DNA of 64,000 bases from Stenopsyche tienmushanensis (taxonomy: Eukaryota > Arthropoda > Insecta > Trichoptera > Stenopsychidae), in the NCBI GenBank assembly GCA_008973525.1, contig WACJ01000406.1, positions 1,488,001 to 1,552,000 of the forward strand. Reading direction: 5' to 3'. Below are positions 28,098 to 40,692 of this stretch, one piece after another (position 1 is the stretch's first letter; each line of letters opens with the position of its first letter). The position numbers and the translations under genes are program-made. The notes below the pieces were generated by a model. The model saw only the letters and a program-made list of their open reading frames with translations. It made no database searches and was not told where the DNA came from.

Positions 28098-30839
28098 TTG
28101 AACACTATTTCAATTACTTGACCATCATCCAAAGCCGTTCTTTTTACCGGATTTTATGGCAATAGATTATTTTACGCCATTTTCCGGTCTTAATGCGCCC
28201 TTGACCAAATGAACAAAGTTACGGTCTGCCATATTATTTTTAAATTTTTGACCTCATTGTAAAATAATACGAAGATTAGTAGATTTATCGACTGTCATCT
28301 CAATTATTGATAACTTCTTAGTTATTTTATAATAAGCGACAAGTCATCAATCAAAAATATTTTCTGCTAATTTCTTCAAAAATTGCTATTTAATATGGTA
28401 CATACTATATAATTTTTTATCGATTTATTTCAATAAATGTGCCTGAAAAATAAATTTTGAATGGAATCTAAACAACGAACATAAATTAACATTTCTTTAC
28501 AAAAAAACAAGTTTTTTTTCTAATTAAATATGTTTATCGCGTTTCTGTTGTTCCTTTTGGTTAGCATTCATGTTTTGCATTTATGTTATCTGGTGACCAC
28601 ACCCTAAAAATTTTGCACATACCAGCCAATAATTATGAGACTCTCCAAATATAAAAATTGGTATGATTAGAACTGAACGGTATTATTGTATGTTAATAAT
28701 AACATGTGGGAATTTTTTAGCACATCTGTGTTAAAATAAATATTCAAATATGTTACAAATTGTATATATATTATATATTCATATGGAAGAAATCATAAAC
28801 ATTTTTCATCGTCAAATTCATTCAATATGTTTTTAAACATTATTTATCAGATATTATTATATCAGATATCTTATTGGTATTACAAAATAACGGCATTTTG
28901 TAATACCAATATGATAATATTAGGTAAAAAATATAATGTGTTATAAAGGAAAGAGGGAATCTTAACGTGTGCGAGTTTTATAGCTTGGGCGTTATCAATA
29001 TGTATTCATACGATGTTGTCATCAAGTTTATAGTAGATATAGACCGAGCCTTCGATGTGTATTCTTAGAAGTATTTTATCTATTCTTGGCAAATGTTTCT
29101 AATTACTTATTTCCAGAATGCAATCAACATTCGTTCAAATTTAAGCTGTAACCCCACACAGTCTGTCTATGGAAGATCAAGTTTTAAAATAGATTTACCA
29201 AGTGGGTTGTCTGCATAGATCTAATAAAATGACTCCTTCGGTCTATTCTTGTGATTAAACTTTGACTCGCTTAAGATTTTCATGCTTTTCTGTTGTATCG
29301 TGGACTTGAATTCATTGGATACATTCCTTTCCATATCAGATAACAATTAAAAAATGTCGTTACTGAAATTGATAACTGCGTAGATAAGCCATATCATTAA
29401 ATGTAATCATATGACCATTTAAGGCCATGGGAATATATTTTTTGGATTTACAAATGCTCAGTTTATTAAATATATTGGCAATTGTTTATATCGTCTTACA
29501 ATGATCATTAGTCTTATTGTGCATGACGATTTGAATGATGACTATAGGTCTATTTTTGTTTTATAGTATCTAGTTAGAGTCGGCATATCCAATTCTTTAT
29601 TAGGTTGCATATGATTTACATATAATTGAAGTTGAATGTTGTACCGTTAACATGCTTCTAAATAACAAACAACACTGTTATATGTGGCCCAAATCGGGTC
29701 GTAATTAAACAAAGTGAAAACGTTTAGTATGTTTTTAATCATAAGGTTTGAGGGGTGGGTCTATTGTAAGATATAATGTATTGGTTTTAAATTTATATGA
29801 ACGGATTTGTGTATTTTATTTTGGCGTTCTAGATATTATTTTTTTAGGATTTAAGCGTTTATCAATTTGCATTAAGCCTTACACATTCATAAATCATATG
29901 ATAAATTGATAATTGAATTAAAACAACTAATAGGACTATTAAATTTATATTCATTACATTGGGTATTGAAGTATCAATTTATTTCGCTACTGTTCTTTTG
30001 CGTAATCGCAAATCCAGATTTTATCTGTGTATCTAGATCGCTGACAAAATTATTAATACTGGATAAAATGTGTCACAAAGTTTTATCTAGTTTTTCCAAT
30101 AACCGTCTTGTTAATAACATGGCGTGAAGAAAATATTTAATTAAAAATTAACTCATCCATAACGAATGTGTTTATAGCGTGCCATTCTATTTGGAATGCG
30201 TATGAAAACTCATATGATTGTCCACGCACATATTTATAACTGTGACTTCAACTAGTTAGTACTACACTAGCGTTAATAGATTTGTCACAGTTTAAAACAG
30301 TGCGTACGTTGTCATAGTTTTTTTAAAGATGGTCCAGATTTATAAATAAAATTAGCCATGTGATAATTCAGTATTTTATGTCTGAAATTTAAAATATGCG
30401 TAGATATAATATAAACATGACTGTCTAAATTTGATTATAATTGGAGATTAGGAATGCCCTTAAGTAAGCGGACTATCCGTTGAAAGACTGAGTATATTTA
30501 TGGAACATATTAAAATTGCCAATGTAATAAATTCGAAAGTTAAAAGAGGAAGAGCTTTGTTTAATAATAAAATACTTTTTGAAGAGTCATAAAATTGTAA
30601 TTGTATGTATGAAAAGTCTATTTGTTTTCTTAAATCTGGTGATTTTAAATATGCTTTGATTACCGGCATAAATTAATTAAAATAAAAACCAAATGTTGTT
30701 TACTAAATGGTGGTTTTTTATTTATTGAAGTGTGTGCTAAAACTAGCATTTAGCATGTAATGGTGATCTTTTATCAGTGTTTGAATGTGATAGTTATCTC
30801 TTGTTATCTAAAAATGTGGTGTAAATCTGAGTAATTCTG
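28098..30839. other. Non-coding, AT-rich, one strong palindrome
   Basis: No exon-like or transposase-like reading. The only marked structure is the palindrome at 28872-28911. The right end just precedes the leader exon of the small membrane-protein gene. Confidence 0.4.
28872..28911. repeat. Perfect 17-bp inverted repeat (hairpin)
   Basis: Left arm TATTGGTATTACAAAAT and right arm ATTTTGTAATACCAATA are perfect complements around the six-base loop AACGGC. It lies in non-coding AT-rich DNA. It could be a decayed snap-back element or a chance palindrome. Confidence 0.7.
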
Positions 30840-31039
30840 AATAACAGTCTGCCGGAGCAACAGTTTTCTGAATTTGCAAGTGAAGCGTATCATTACAAAG
30901 GTAATTTACAGTGAAAATTATAGACGAATAAGTTCATTTGTGCAAAACGTATATCGCATTTGTAATCTTAATTCAGCAAAAATTTATAATGCAAAATAAT
31001 ATGATTTAAAATTGTTTTTTTCAGATCACATAAAACAAG

Positions 31040-31349
31040 ATGGGGAATGTTGTGTTTTCAATTATTTGGCTATTGATTCTTATTTTTGTCACATTTTGGC
31101 TGGCCGCATTTTGTGCCGGCATATACATCATCTTACTGCCGTTCACAGCCTGCTTTTCATTTTTACAGGTAAATACGATTAACAATTACTATTTCAGATT
31201 AAATTTTGTTGAAATTAAATTCATAACGGATCTCGCTACATTTGTTAATTATAATTTTTCAGCCGGTTGCAGATCTTCTCTTGAAAGGCATTCAAACGCC
31301 GTTATTCTGCACGCAGGCAATGTTGGAAGGAAGACCTCTCTGCTCATAA
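31040..31349 (+). CDS. Small (71-residue) membrane protein, two exons
   Basis: Exon 1, 31040-31168, encodes MGNVVFSIIWLLILIFVTFW, LAAFCAGIYIILLPFTACFS and FLQ, then GTAAAT. Exon 2, 31263-31349, follows a TTTTTCAG acceptor and encodes PVADLLLKGIQTPLFCTQAM and LEGRPLCS. Residues about 5-38 are one long or two tightly packed membrane segments. The MGN start could be N-myristoylated (Gly2). The C-terminal half is a short amphipathic tail with the LLLKGIQ-P-FC pattern. I have a recollection of similar uncharacterised small proteins in animals, but cannot name the family. A probable leader exon ends at ACAAAG/GTAATT (donor 30901) and joins at the TTTTTTTCAG acceptor ending at 31024. AATAAA is at 31523. 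Function unknown. Confidence 0.75.
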
Positions 31350-32282
31350 ATCAAGCGATGGAACAAAATGCTCCTTTTATAATTATTTTTACATGAAATT
31401 TAAAAACACGTACGGTTCAATTTAACAGTTATGATTGTGTTCAACGATATTATGTGTACAAATGAACTATATTAAGATAAGTTATTAACTGAAAATATTT
31501 AATTGAGGGTATTAAGTATAGAAATAAATTATTCTATATATATTTAATGGAAATTTGCAATAATTTCACATTAAGATTTTTTCAGTAATATAAAACATTC
31601 ATAGTTACGATATAATAACAATAATTCAAAATAAGCTTAATATTCTATCAGTGAGCAATAACTATGATTGACCCTAAGCAAATATATCTTAAAATAAAAA
31701 TGGTACAGAATCTGAATTTTTTTAAATCGATGAATGGAAATTGTAAATGGTTCCAGTTTATAATAAATTAAATGAAAATTTAAGTGCAATCATATTTTAT
31801 TAATTGACGATGATTTATTTCCCTGCGTATTTTAGATGAAACACTACGGTGGGAGTTTTATGTAATTAGTAGAGAAATTTTAAATTATTATCATTTTTGA
31901 TATCATAATGCGGTTTGATGCAAAAGGCAGATTATTAATCGTAATAAATAACGATCACGTGTGACATTTTTATGGGACATTTTTTTTTAGCATCAGTAGA
32001 TAACTTTGTATCACTTTGTTAATAATTTATATAAGAAATTCCTATGCTTAAAATTTAGATAATAACTGTTAATATGATATACAAATTTCAATGGAAAATA
32101 TGACTACTTTCACATAAAAATCACAATTTTCTGATCATTTATGCTTCAAGTACAAATACAAAATTGTTATAAATATGAAATCTTAACATTATTTATAAAT
32201 ATTATATTGAATTTACATCAAATAAGTAAAGAATCAATAGATTATTTAACATGAGAATTGTAAAAATGTCATTATTGATCAT
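31350..32282. other. 3' region of the small membrane-protein gene, then non-coding
   Basis: AATAAA at 31523-31528 is the likely poly(A) signal. The rest is very AT-rich with no feature that I recognise. Confidence 0.45.
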
Positions 32283-32770
32283 AGTGCACTCGCAAACAGT
32301 CCACTGCAGGACTAGCGTCTCTTTTATATCCATTTATTGGGAAGGGTTACATCCATCTAGTCTGTTTCATACATTCACATCCTCATTTGCTCGATATTGA
32401 AGGTAGCATGATCTCGGAGTTTCATTTAGAATGCTCATCTAGCAGGAACCTAGGTGATTGTATCGAAGGGCGTTTTCATGACGTCACGATTGGGAATATG
32501 GGGGACTTGGAGTTCAAAGAGTCCTCTCCTCCCAGAGTTTTCTCACAAAGGCGTTGCCGGGTTAGGGTGAAGACAAACGTCAAACTCCCTCCTCAAAACT
32601 GAGGTTGACCTGTCCAGAACGCCAACTTTAAAACAATATGGAAGGCAACGGAAGACTATGCTGTTATCGTTGTAAAATGAGATTCTTCATTTGTCCCTCC
32701 TCAAGGCGGTCCACTTGTTCTTCTTCTTGTGTTTGTTCTGTTGCTTGAGTTTTCCTGGATCTGAACTGGC
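32283..32770 (-). mobile_element. SINE-like or truncated RTE element, copy S3
   Basis: It matches S1 from its left end (CAGTCCACTGCAGGACTA, CCTCATTTGCTCGATATTGA, GAAGGTAGCATGATCTC, TGTATCGAAGGGCG) and matches S2 at its right end (GGAAGGCAACGGAAGAC, TGCTGTTATCGTTG). The minus strand is the element's sense, with its 3' GTCCTGCAGTGGACTG end at the left; the GAT tail is lost. The 71-codon open frame here is not conserved in S1. Confidence 0.6.
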
Positions 32771-32814
32771 AAGGTTCTATATGCTATGTTCTATGTGCTA
32801 ACACTATAAAAAAG

Positions 32815-33550
32815 GGACCTCTAGAACAAAAAATAGGCGACAGAAATCTTCAGGACGTACCTAGATCAGGAAGACCATTAAAACTAGACGATGAGCTCCT
32901 GCTAAATCTAGTAGTCTGATCTCCGCCAATCTATCGTAGATTTATTAAATAAGCTTGGGTGTCCATGGTCAACTATACAAGATCACCTTCACCGCATCGG
33001 GAAGTGTTCCAGACAAAGAGTTTGGGTTCCTCACGATATATCACCAACAGCGCTAGAACAGCGACGCACTAACTGTGCTTCTCTTTTGTCTAGGCACAAT
33101 TCCGAACCCTTTTTATGGCCAATCGTTACCTGCGGTGAAAAATGGTCCTGTACGACAACACTTTTCTCCGGAAAATTAGCAATACCTACGGAAAAACCCA
33201 GCTCAACGGTAAATATAGTATTACTGTATATATGGTGGGACAGCCCTTGTGTTATTTACTTTGAGCTGTTAAAACCTGGTGAAACAATTAATGATACTCT
33301 GTATTGTCAATAATTAGAAAGAATGACAAACAAATTTTTAAAAAACCAGGCCGTTTTTAGTAAATAATAATAAAATAATTTTCCAGCAGGACAACGCACG
33401 GCCGCATGCAGCAAAAATTACTCAGGAAAAAATTATCAAACTTGGCTATGAACTTTTACCGCATCCGCCATATTCTCCGGACATTGCACCATCGGATTAT
33501 TACTTATTTCGTTCACTAGAAGATCATATATACATGAAAAAAAAAATTAT
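32815..33550 (+). pseudogene. Mariner transposon corpse (internal and C-terminal parts)
   Basis: In shifting frames the plus strand reads DVPRSGRPLKLDDELLLNLV (linker), then a segment with LGCPWSTIQDHLHRIGK (second helix-turn-helix), VWVPHDISPTALEQRRTNC and a TCGEKW segment where mariners have TGDEKW. After a gap come QQDNARPHAAKITQEKIIKL (second catalytic Asp) and HPPYSPDIAPSDYYLF (third). The first catalytic Asp appears replaced or lost at TCGEKW. Multiple stops; inactive. Confidence 0.88.
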
Positions 33551-34034
33551 AAATATAAATGACATTTTAATAAATGTTTATTTTGTAACTGTATTAAAAT
33601 TCCTATTACTTTTCGGTCTCACTAATATGTGACAAATGATAGATAGTGTGTTTGATTTAAAACAATTCAATTTTATTATTTTTAGCTGTGGCGACATGCA
33701 AGTTTGTCGCGTTAACCTTGTATGGTAAATAAAATAGAGAATAATTAAAGATTACTTTATTCATATAAATACTTACAAAATATTCTGTGTATTCAAAATG
33801 AAGATAAATGAACACATTTTTAAATGCGATCAGAATTATTTGCTCGGTGTTAAGTCGAAATATTTAAATTTCGATATTTAGATATTAGTAGAAAATTTAC
33901 ATCTTCTTCAAAGCAGGAAATTAATAATTATTAGATTGTAAGTATCAATCGTTTGGATTAAACAGAATTAATCGTAATAGAGACATATAATATCAATAGC
34001 GTTGACAATTTTTGTGAATTAAAATGCGAGTCGT
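33551..34034. other. Non-coding; 3' region of Pfdn6
   Basis: A complement of AATAAA at 33756-33761 is a candidate poly(A) signal for Pfdn6 on the minus strand. The left part may still hold mariner 3' flank. Nothing else is seen. Confidence 0.5.
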
Positions 34035-34406
34035 TTAGCGTTTGGGTACAGCTTTCATCTGATATTCTTTTTCTAATTTGGAAAGCGCCGTGGAACTGGC
34101 TTCTTGTTTTTGCTGCAGACTGGTGATAGTGGTGTCCATGCGTTTCAACTCTTTGGTGATATATTCCATACGCTTTCCTACATTTTGTTTAGCCTCTTGC
34201 AGTTCTTGTTTGACTAAAACCGGTCCGATTAGCTTGAAGACTTCAGCTTCTGACTTTAGCAGGTTAAGTTCAGTTTCAACTGCTTTATTTTCATTTAGTT
34301 GACTGTCAAGTAATTTTCTCTGGCTTACAATTTTGTGGATCTCTTTCTCAACACCTTTGAAATTGTCTAATTCCTTTTGGAATTTCTTTTGTATTTCTTC
34401 AGCCAT
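34035..34406 (-). CDS. Pfdn6: Prefoldin subunit 6
   Basis: Prefoldin 6 is a beta-type subunit of the hexameric cytosolic chaperone that hands unfolded actin and tubulin to the TRiC/CCT chaperonin. The 123-residue product comes from one uninterrupted exon, close to the family's usual 125-130. It begins MAEEIQKKFQKELDNF and has two long heptad-rich coiled-coil helices (about residues 3-45 and 75-118) flanking a hydrophobic beta-hairpin region (VFKLIGPVLVKQELQEAKQN), as in beta-type subunits. The end KAVPKR is basic. The start is the first ATG of the frame. The gene is divergently transcribed from Tes about 1 kb away. Confidence 0.95.
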   Translation of the reverse strand: MAEEIQKKFQKELDNFKGVEKEIHKIVSQRKLLDSQLNENKAVETELNLLKSEAEVFKLIGPVLVKQELQEAKQNVGKRMEYITKELKRMDTTITSLQQKQEASSTALSKLEKEYQMKAVPKR

Positions 34407-35401
34407 TCTATGTAATGAGTGTTAGAATTGATACAATGACACAACCTAGTTTCACAGGCGTGCTAAAGCCGGAATATTCTTCACTGACAAGCGCAAACGC
34501 TATAAAGTGAAAACATTTACGGTCGGCAGTTGAGCGTAATTTAAGCACACCAAAAAATAATTTTTGTTATTTAAAATGATCAAATACATATCAATGGTAA
34601 TATTTATGTAAATTTAACTTTCATTTTTATGTTTAGATGTAAATCTATAAAAGTCAAATGGGTATCCAACCGCATTAATTTTTTATTTAGAGGTTATAAA
34701 CACGTCTGACTTCTATGAATTAAAATCAACTTATTACTATTTTGTTTATTATAGATTCTTCTTCACAGTTATAAAATATGCGAATTAAATTTGCATCAAA
34801 TATATCCAGCTATAAAAAAAAAATCAGCAATATTGTTAATTATAAATTTTATTAGATTTATTACTAAAACATTTATTTTAAAAAATGTGAAAACTTATAT
34901 GCGAGTGAAATAAATATATAAATAGTATATATTAAAACTAAATTTAAATATGAATGCGTTTTAAAATTATATCCATAAAGTTTTTGTCAAAAATGAGCAT
35001 TATTTGAGCATTATTTTTAGTCAGTGTTCCTATTGTTGAGGCGCGCCCCGTGAGTCATTGACTGCGCAGCTGCCAGCAGTTAGTTCTTTGAATGTTGTAC
35101 TTGTGAAATAAAGTAATTACATTTTAGTATAATTGCTTTGTGCTTGTGATGTGATAATAACTATTGTTTTTTTATCGTCATATTATAAAGTATATATTAG
35201 TAAATAGCATTTTTATCACTTGTTTGTAAACTTTTTCTGACTGTTTTCAAGTTGAATGTCAGTCATCAAAATAATAGCTGTAGAACTATTTATTAATTTA
35301 ATAAGTTATTGATAATATTATTTTTGAATAATTTATGAGCAAATATATTATGTCGTTGAGAATTCATTGAAACAATTATAAATTTACTTTTATCAGATAA
35401 G
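34407..35401. promoter_or_regulatory. Divergent promoter region between Pfdn6 and Tes
   Basis: About 1 kb of mostly AT-rich DNA. A GC-rich patch at 35040-35085, preceded by TTAGTCAGTGTTCC (an Inr-like TCAGT), is the likely Tes start region. A leader intron probably spans from a GTAATT donor near 35113 to the TTATCAG acceptor just before the Tes ATG. The Pfdn6 promoter is probably within 34410-34560. No TATA box is evident. Confidence 0.45.
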
Positions 35402-38400
35402 ATGTCTGGTATAGAAACTCCAGAGGCGCCTGCGTGGTTATCCAAGCTTGAAAGTCAAAGGGAAAAACAAAGCAAAGCAAAATTAGGACATGATAGTGGA
35501 GCAGGATCAGCGTGTAACTCATGCGGTAATTTATATAAATTTTCTGTTAAAGTAATTATTAAAATAAATAAAAGTATTCCTATGAAGTATTATTATTTAT
35601 CATTAATAGGTCCGGCATGTCCCGGTTTGGATTTACATTTCTGGAGGAAAGTTTGTCGAGCATGCCATTGCCCCAAAGACGTTCACGATGTACAAAATGA
35701 TGAATATTCGGGTTGGACACAGTTTGAACTACTTGGAAAAGTTCGTCCTAAAATTACACGCCGTAAGTTCATATCATAACATTAGTAAATATTTGACCCT
35801 TTTAGTGCTGATTGTGCATAAGCAAAGAATGACGATCCAATTTGTTGTAAGCTGATAACACAAAATTATTATTCCTTCATATCTGCCACATGTCAATTCT
35901 CAGAATAAAGAGAGTGAGACACATTTGTTCTCAACCTTTTTATTGTTGCAGAGAATATTATTCAATTTTTATTGTATTATGTTCAACTTGTGTATGTGGG
36001 TTAATTTCGAGGTTTACAAATTTGCGAAAATTACACAAATATTTAGCCACAATTAAAAATGACATTTATTTCCACTTTATCTAATATATTGTATGATAAT
36101 TTGTAAACTTCGGAATTGTTTTACACATATGTGAATTGAATATAATATAGTGGAAGTGGAATGTGATTTTTTATCGTAAGTACATATAACTTTTACCACT
36201 TTAGTAGTTGACGTTTATAATATGTACGTACTGTAATGTAATACGTAAAATCGAATTATTCGCCAAAATTAATTTCTTATTTAGAGAATTTTGAGAGTTT
36301 TTGAGCCACTTAAGTTTGTTTTCGTTTTGTCGATGTGTGATAAGATTTGAAGTGTTCGGGAAAATGGTATGAATAGACTTATCTGACGCAATAAGCAAGT
36401 ATTATCTGCTGACGCATGACGGGATTTGACAGCTGTGTACTTCAAAGTGTTGAATAAGAATTTCACATAAAGCTCTGTGAAGTTATTTTGAAGACAGAAA
36501 TTTTCAGAATCCATTTTCATGGATTCCATGCTATATCTCATGCATCTTCAATTTTTTTCATCAACATAGATCCCTTACAGGTCGAAATCGACTCTTGGAG
36601 GTTGATATAGACCACTTTCGGAATAACTAATTTATATCAACGATATATCGCTTTCAAGCTCTAAAGGGGTTTAAATAATAAATGTATTTGTTTTGGTTGG
36701 AGTTAATATTTAATGTGATTCTTTTTTTGTGAGCAGCCATTCTAATGAAAATTAACGGAATTGGAGATAAGCCTGTGAAACTAGATTGGGTTCCACCGAA
36801 CACATCTCCAGATCTGGTAAATAAATGTTCCATTGTGGATTCAAATTGGAATTTTGACTATTTATTGTTATTATATTTTATTATTTACTTTAAGGTTTCG
36901 GATTATATGTCAAGTTTGGGTGGAGATTTAGCGCCAGTCGTTGGTACTGAGGGTGCGGCTAGGAGACGCGAGCAGCTTCGTCGTCAAATTCCTCGTCATG
37001 ATATCAGTAGTGATTATTGTTGCCATACTTTAAATCCCCAAGAACAAGATAAACACCAGGTAATAAATTTAATACAATTTTAATGCTATATTTTCTTGTT
37101 ACTCAAACAAATCTTATGAATGCTTTTTATATATTCATGTTGTTTTTTGTACTTTCAGGAATACATTTCGCAAATCAAAAATAATGTTGTCGGTGTTGGT
37201 AATATTGTAAGAATTGGCACAATTCGTAAAGGTGATGTTCTGTCTATTCATACTGTAGGTAGTCAACCAGTTCCAGGTGTTAAATCATACAGTCTCCCTT
37301 TAAAACTCACCAATTCCAGCGTCGGATTGAAATATAACAGTATTCCTAAAAATACAACGGACAAACTATTGGTTTTAGATAACATGGGCAATGTAATCAA
37401 TAAATCGGGTTATCTTGCCGATTATAAAACTAGCCCTATTCTTAGTGGCGTTGTTAAAGATAAACTAAATTCAATGAAAATTGAATCTGATAGAATCAAG
37501 AGTGCAGTTGAACATGGACCTGTATATGATAAATTATTTAGAGATCTCAGACATTTGAATGTGCCAGTAGATAGAGACGTTTATTTGACACCTATCAGGC
37601 TTTTCCGTTTAGAATATAATGCTAATCCGAAATTTAGAGATGAAACAACAGCTTTTGCCGAAACCCAAGGAGCTAAATTAATGCGTTTGTCCCCTCATAA
37701 TTTGAACAATAACGATGATTATGCAATTGATAATTTTGCTCAATTTGCACATCCACAAAAAGGGACTATTTTTGCTCCCGACGGTGAAATATGGAGTTGG
37801 TCATCGACTGGAGAAATACCTCCAAATAATCCTTATAATGAAAGGGCAACCCAAAGCATTCATCCGAACCAGTTGTCGGAAATGGATAGAAATTACGGTT
37901 CTGGTTATCCTCTGAGTAATCAGTATGATAGTATGAATGATGTCCCTCCAATTCCAAACTTCAGTACGCATCCAAACATGGGAATGTATGATGGACCCAA
38001 GTTAAATACATCATCAAACGATTCCAGTATGAATAAAAATATTGGTGGCAGTTTCCGAGATAACATTCCTGAAGATTTTAATACAAATACGCATAACCGA
38101 ATGAAACTTAATATGCCAAGAGAAGGAAATCTCGATGTTATCACGGAGGGCGTTAATAATCTTGCGTTGGCTAGACCTAATGAAATATCAGAAGTGAGCG
38201 AATTGATTTGTCAACGCTGTCAAAATCCGATAAAACAGGGAGACGTCGCCGTTAAAGCTGAGAGAGCCGGAGATAATGTAGCTTGGCATCCGCAATGCTT
38301 CACGTGTATTGAATGCAATCAGTTGCTTGCCGATTTGGTGTATTTTTACCACAAGGGAGAGATATACTGCGCCAGGGATTTATCTGATGTTATGGAGCTT

Positions 38401-38784
38401 TTAAGATGCGCCGCTTGCGATGAATTGATATTTTCGAAGTTGTATACTGTCGCAGAAGGCAAACCATTCCATCACGAACACTTCTGCTGCTATCACTGCG
38501 ACATGCAGTTGGGTGACAAACATTACGTGCCCGATGATAAGAGCGGTCATTCCATTTGCCTGCCGTGCTACGATAAATATCACGCTGCCGTGTGCAATAG
38601 CTGCAAAAAAATAATCGGTCCTGATCAGCAGGGGGTTTCATGGTCGTCGTTCCATTGGCACGGAACATGTTTCAATTGTGCGGCGTCGGATTGTAAGAAG
38701 AGCTTGTTGTCTGGTAGGTTTGTTGTTAAAGATGAAATGCCGTTTTGTAGCAGCGCGTGTGTCAGAAATACGATACAAAATTGA
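35402..38784 (+). CDS. Tes: Testin: PET domain plus three LIM domains
   Basis: Testin is an actin-cytoskeleton and focal-adhesion scaffold related to Prickle. Five exons: 35402-35525, 35610-35762, 36737-36816, 36895-37059 and 37159-38784; GT-AG introns, consistent phases, 715 residues. Residues 29-92 match the Testin N-terminal Cys-rich segment (LGHDSGAGSACNSCG, then PGLDLHFWRKVCRACHC). The PET domain spans about 105-195 (LDWVPPNTSPDLVSDYM, GTEGAARRREQLRRQIPRHD). Residues about 196-524 are a long, Asn/Pro-rich linker, far longer than in human TES (421 residues in total). LIM1 starts at Cys525, LIM2 at Cys591 and LIM3 at Cys653, with Cys/His zinc ligands in regular spacing. No C-terminal CAAX prenylation box is present, which favours Testin over Prickle. 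The start ATG has A at -3. AATAAA at 40245 would give a 3' UTR of about 1.5 kb. Confidence 0.96.
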
Positions 38785-38980
38785 ATTTATTTTTATTCTG
38801 TTTCGATGAATGTGTATTTTTTGTTTTAATATTCATCTATAAAAAGGTGGTGGTGACGCGCAAAACGCACAATGAGCTCATATTTCTGTGTCAAGTTTTT
38901 TTATGAGCTAGCAACTTGAGAATATTTTTATATCGTTACAATTTAAATGTAACTCGAGAATGAATGGGGAGAGGATGATT

Positions 38981-39036
38981 ATTGTATTTTTTGACTTCAT
39001 CTATTGTATTTTTTGACTTCATCAATTGTATTTTTT
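38981..39036. repeat. 22-bp tandem repeat, 2.5 copies, in the Tes 3' UTR
   Basis: The unit ATTGTATTTTTTGACTTCAT plus two bases starts at 38981, 39003 and 39025; the third copy is cut off after TTTTTT. Confidence 0.8.
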
Positions 39037-39404
39037 CCAAATGCAATTATGATAATAATGAGAGTTTTTCTAAATTCTTTTGGAGAATGAAAATAGTTTC
39101 TTCTGTATTTTATTTTTATTATAATAATGTTTTTTCATTTTATTGTATATATTTTATCTATGTAATTTTAGATAAAGGGCTCTAAGTTCAGCATTAGTAT
39201 CAAAAATTATAAATTTACCATTGAATTAAATCATACTTTTTTGATTTAAACTCTTATTACATTGCCAGTTTACAAGCAATGTATACTTGATTCTGGAAAA
39301 TACGTTGTAAAAAATCGTGATTTATGTATTTTTATAAAAATATGCATAAAAATAAAAATTCCTGCATTGGTAAATACATATAAATTTACCAAAAGCAAAA
39401 TTAA

Positions 39405-39646
39405 GCATATATGTATATATATATATGAAAATGAATGTTTGTCTGTTTGTTAGTTTGTCCTGTATACGTTCCTATACCATTCATACGATTGCGATGAAAC
39501 TTGGGGGAGTTGTTGTGCGCACCTCCATGAATATTACAGAATTAGTACAAGCATTGTTTGTGTACGCCGTTTGTTTTACGAGACGTTAATCAGATGCACC
39601 ATGTTGGCGCATATTGATCTGGTGAAGCGCGCTACACGTCACTGTA
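39405..39646 (+). repeat. Dispersed repeat family delta, copy 1
   Basis: It matches 54921-55150 in the same orientation. Common blocks: a TATATATATAT start, AAAATGAATGTTTGTCTG, CCTATACCATTCATACGATT, TTGTTTTACGAGACGTT and GATGCACCATGTTGGCGCAT. The AT-rich start followed by a TGTTTGTCTGT stretch resembles ends of several insect Helitron-like and non-autonomous elements, but I cannot assign it. Confidence 0.6.
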
Positions 39647-40692
39647 CTACTGCGTTTCTTTTCAAATAATTACTCGCTAGTATACATATGAATATTTAAA
39701 CGTAATTTAATGATGACCATGTTGATCGACTGATTTTAAAATGTTAATTAAAACCCAATTGTAATCAAATTTATTGATGTTATATTTCATTATACACGCT
39801 ATCCATTAATCGTAATATTTTTAAACTCGCCGAATGTGTTTAAATCATCACAAACCGATGCATTTGCAAACGACATCTATTTATATTTGAGATGCAATTT
39901 AAACATATTTAACTGTGATTCTATTGTGAGAAATCCAATGTTTATAACACTTTTTGGTTTTACTTTAAAACAAATTTATCAAATTTTTGGAAAATTGTAA
40001 TAATGTTCCTATTTAAAATGTGCCATTAATAGATGTAACAAAGTATTTAAAAGTGTTGTGATAAAATCTTATGTAACTGTCGTAAAAGTCTGGACGAATA
40101 TTTTTTATATGGTGTTTTTTTGTAATTGAAATTACAAATTTGAATATTTTTAAAGTTATATTAAGGTAGCATTCCTTATGTAGAGTTTAATGACTCTTAT
40201 AAATTCGTATTATTTTTATATCATTGTATCCATACTATCAATGTAATAAATATGTTTCAATACAATTTTAAGATCTTATTATTCCGGATGCGCTCGATAA
40301 TGTTTCAATTATTTAGGTAAGGGCGGAATCAGGATTATGGATAAAGATGGTTTACAGTAAATAAAACACATTTCAAGGACTAATATATATATTTATACAT
40401 ATTATTCAGGAATAATATTCAGAACATTGTAATTGCAAATTATCGCAATATAATATATGATGCCATCAAATGACAATTAAACCCCAACTTTATATTAAAA
40501 TGATTATATATGTGATAAGAACTACTGATCAATAATTATACTATGAATATATACGAAAAACATCTAATATAATGAAGCAAGTTTTCTAAATGTTCCATTC
40601 TTATATATCAGTTTTTTCGAATGTAAAGACAAAATTGGAGTAAGATTTGCATTAGATAATTTCAAATATATAATGGAACTATTTGTGATCCC

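Larger units (their letters stand above)
38785..40692. other. Tes 3' UTR and convergent end with the calexcitin gene
   Basis: AATAAA at 40245-40250 is a good candidate for the Tes poly(A) signal. The interval holds a short tandem repeat (38981-39036) and a family-delta repeat (39405-39646), so the UTR, if it runs to 40.27 kb, carries a mobile-element-like insertion. The calexcitin 3' UTR enters from the right. Confidence 0.5.

Noticed and set aside
38390..38668. Minus-strand open frames of 60-92 codons over the Tes LIM exon
   Set aside because: Antisense shadows of the LIM-domain coding sequence.
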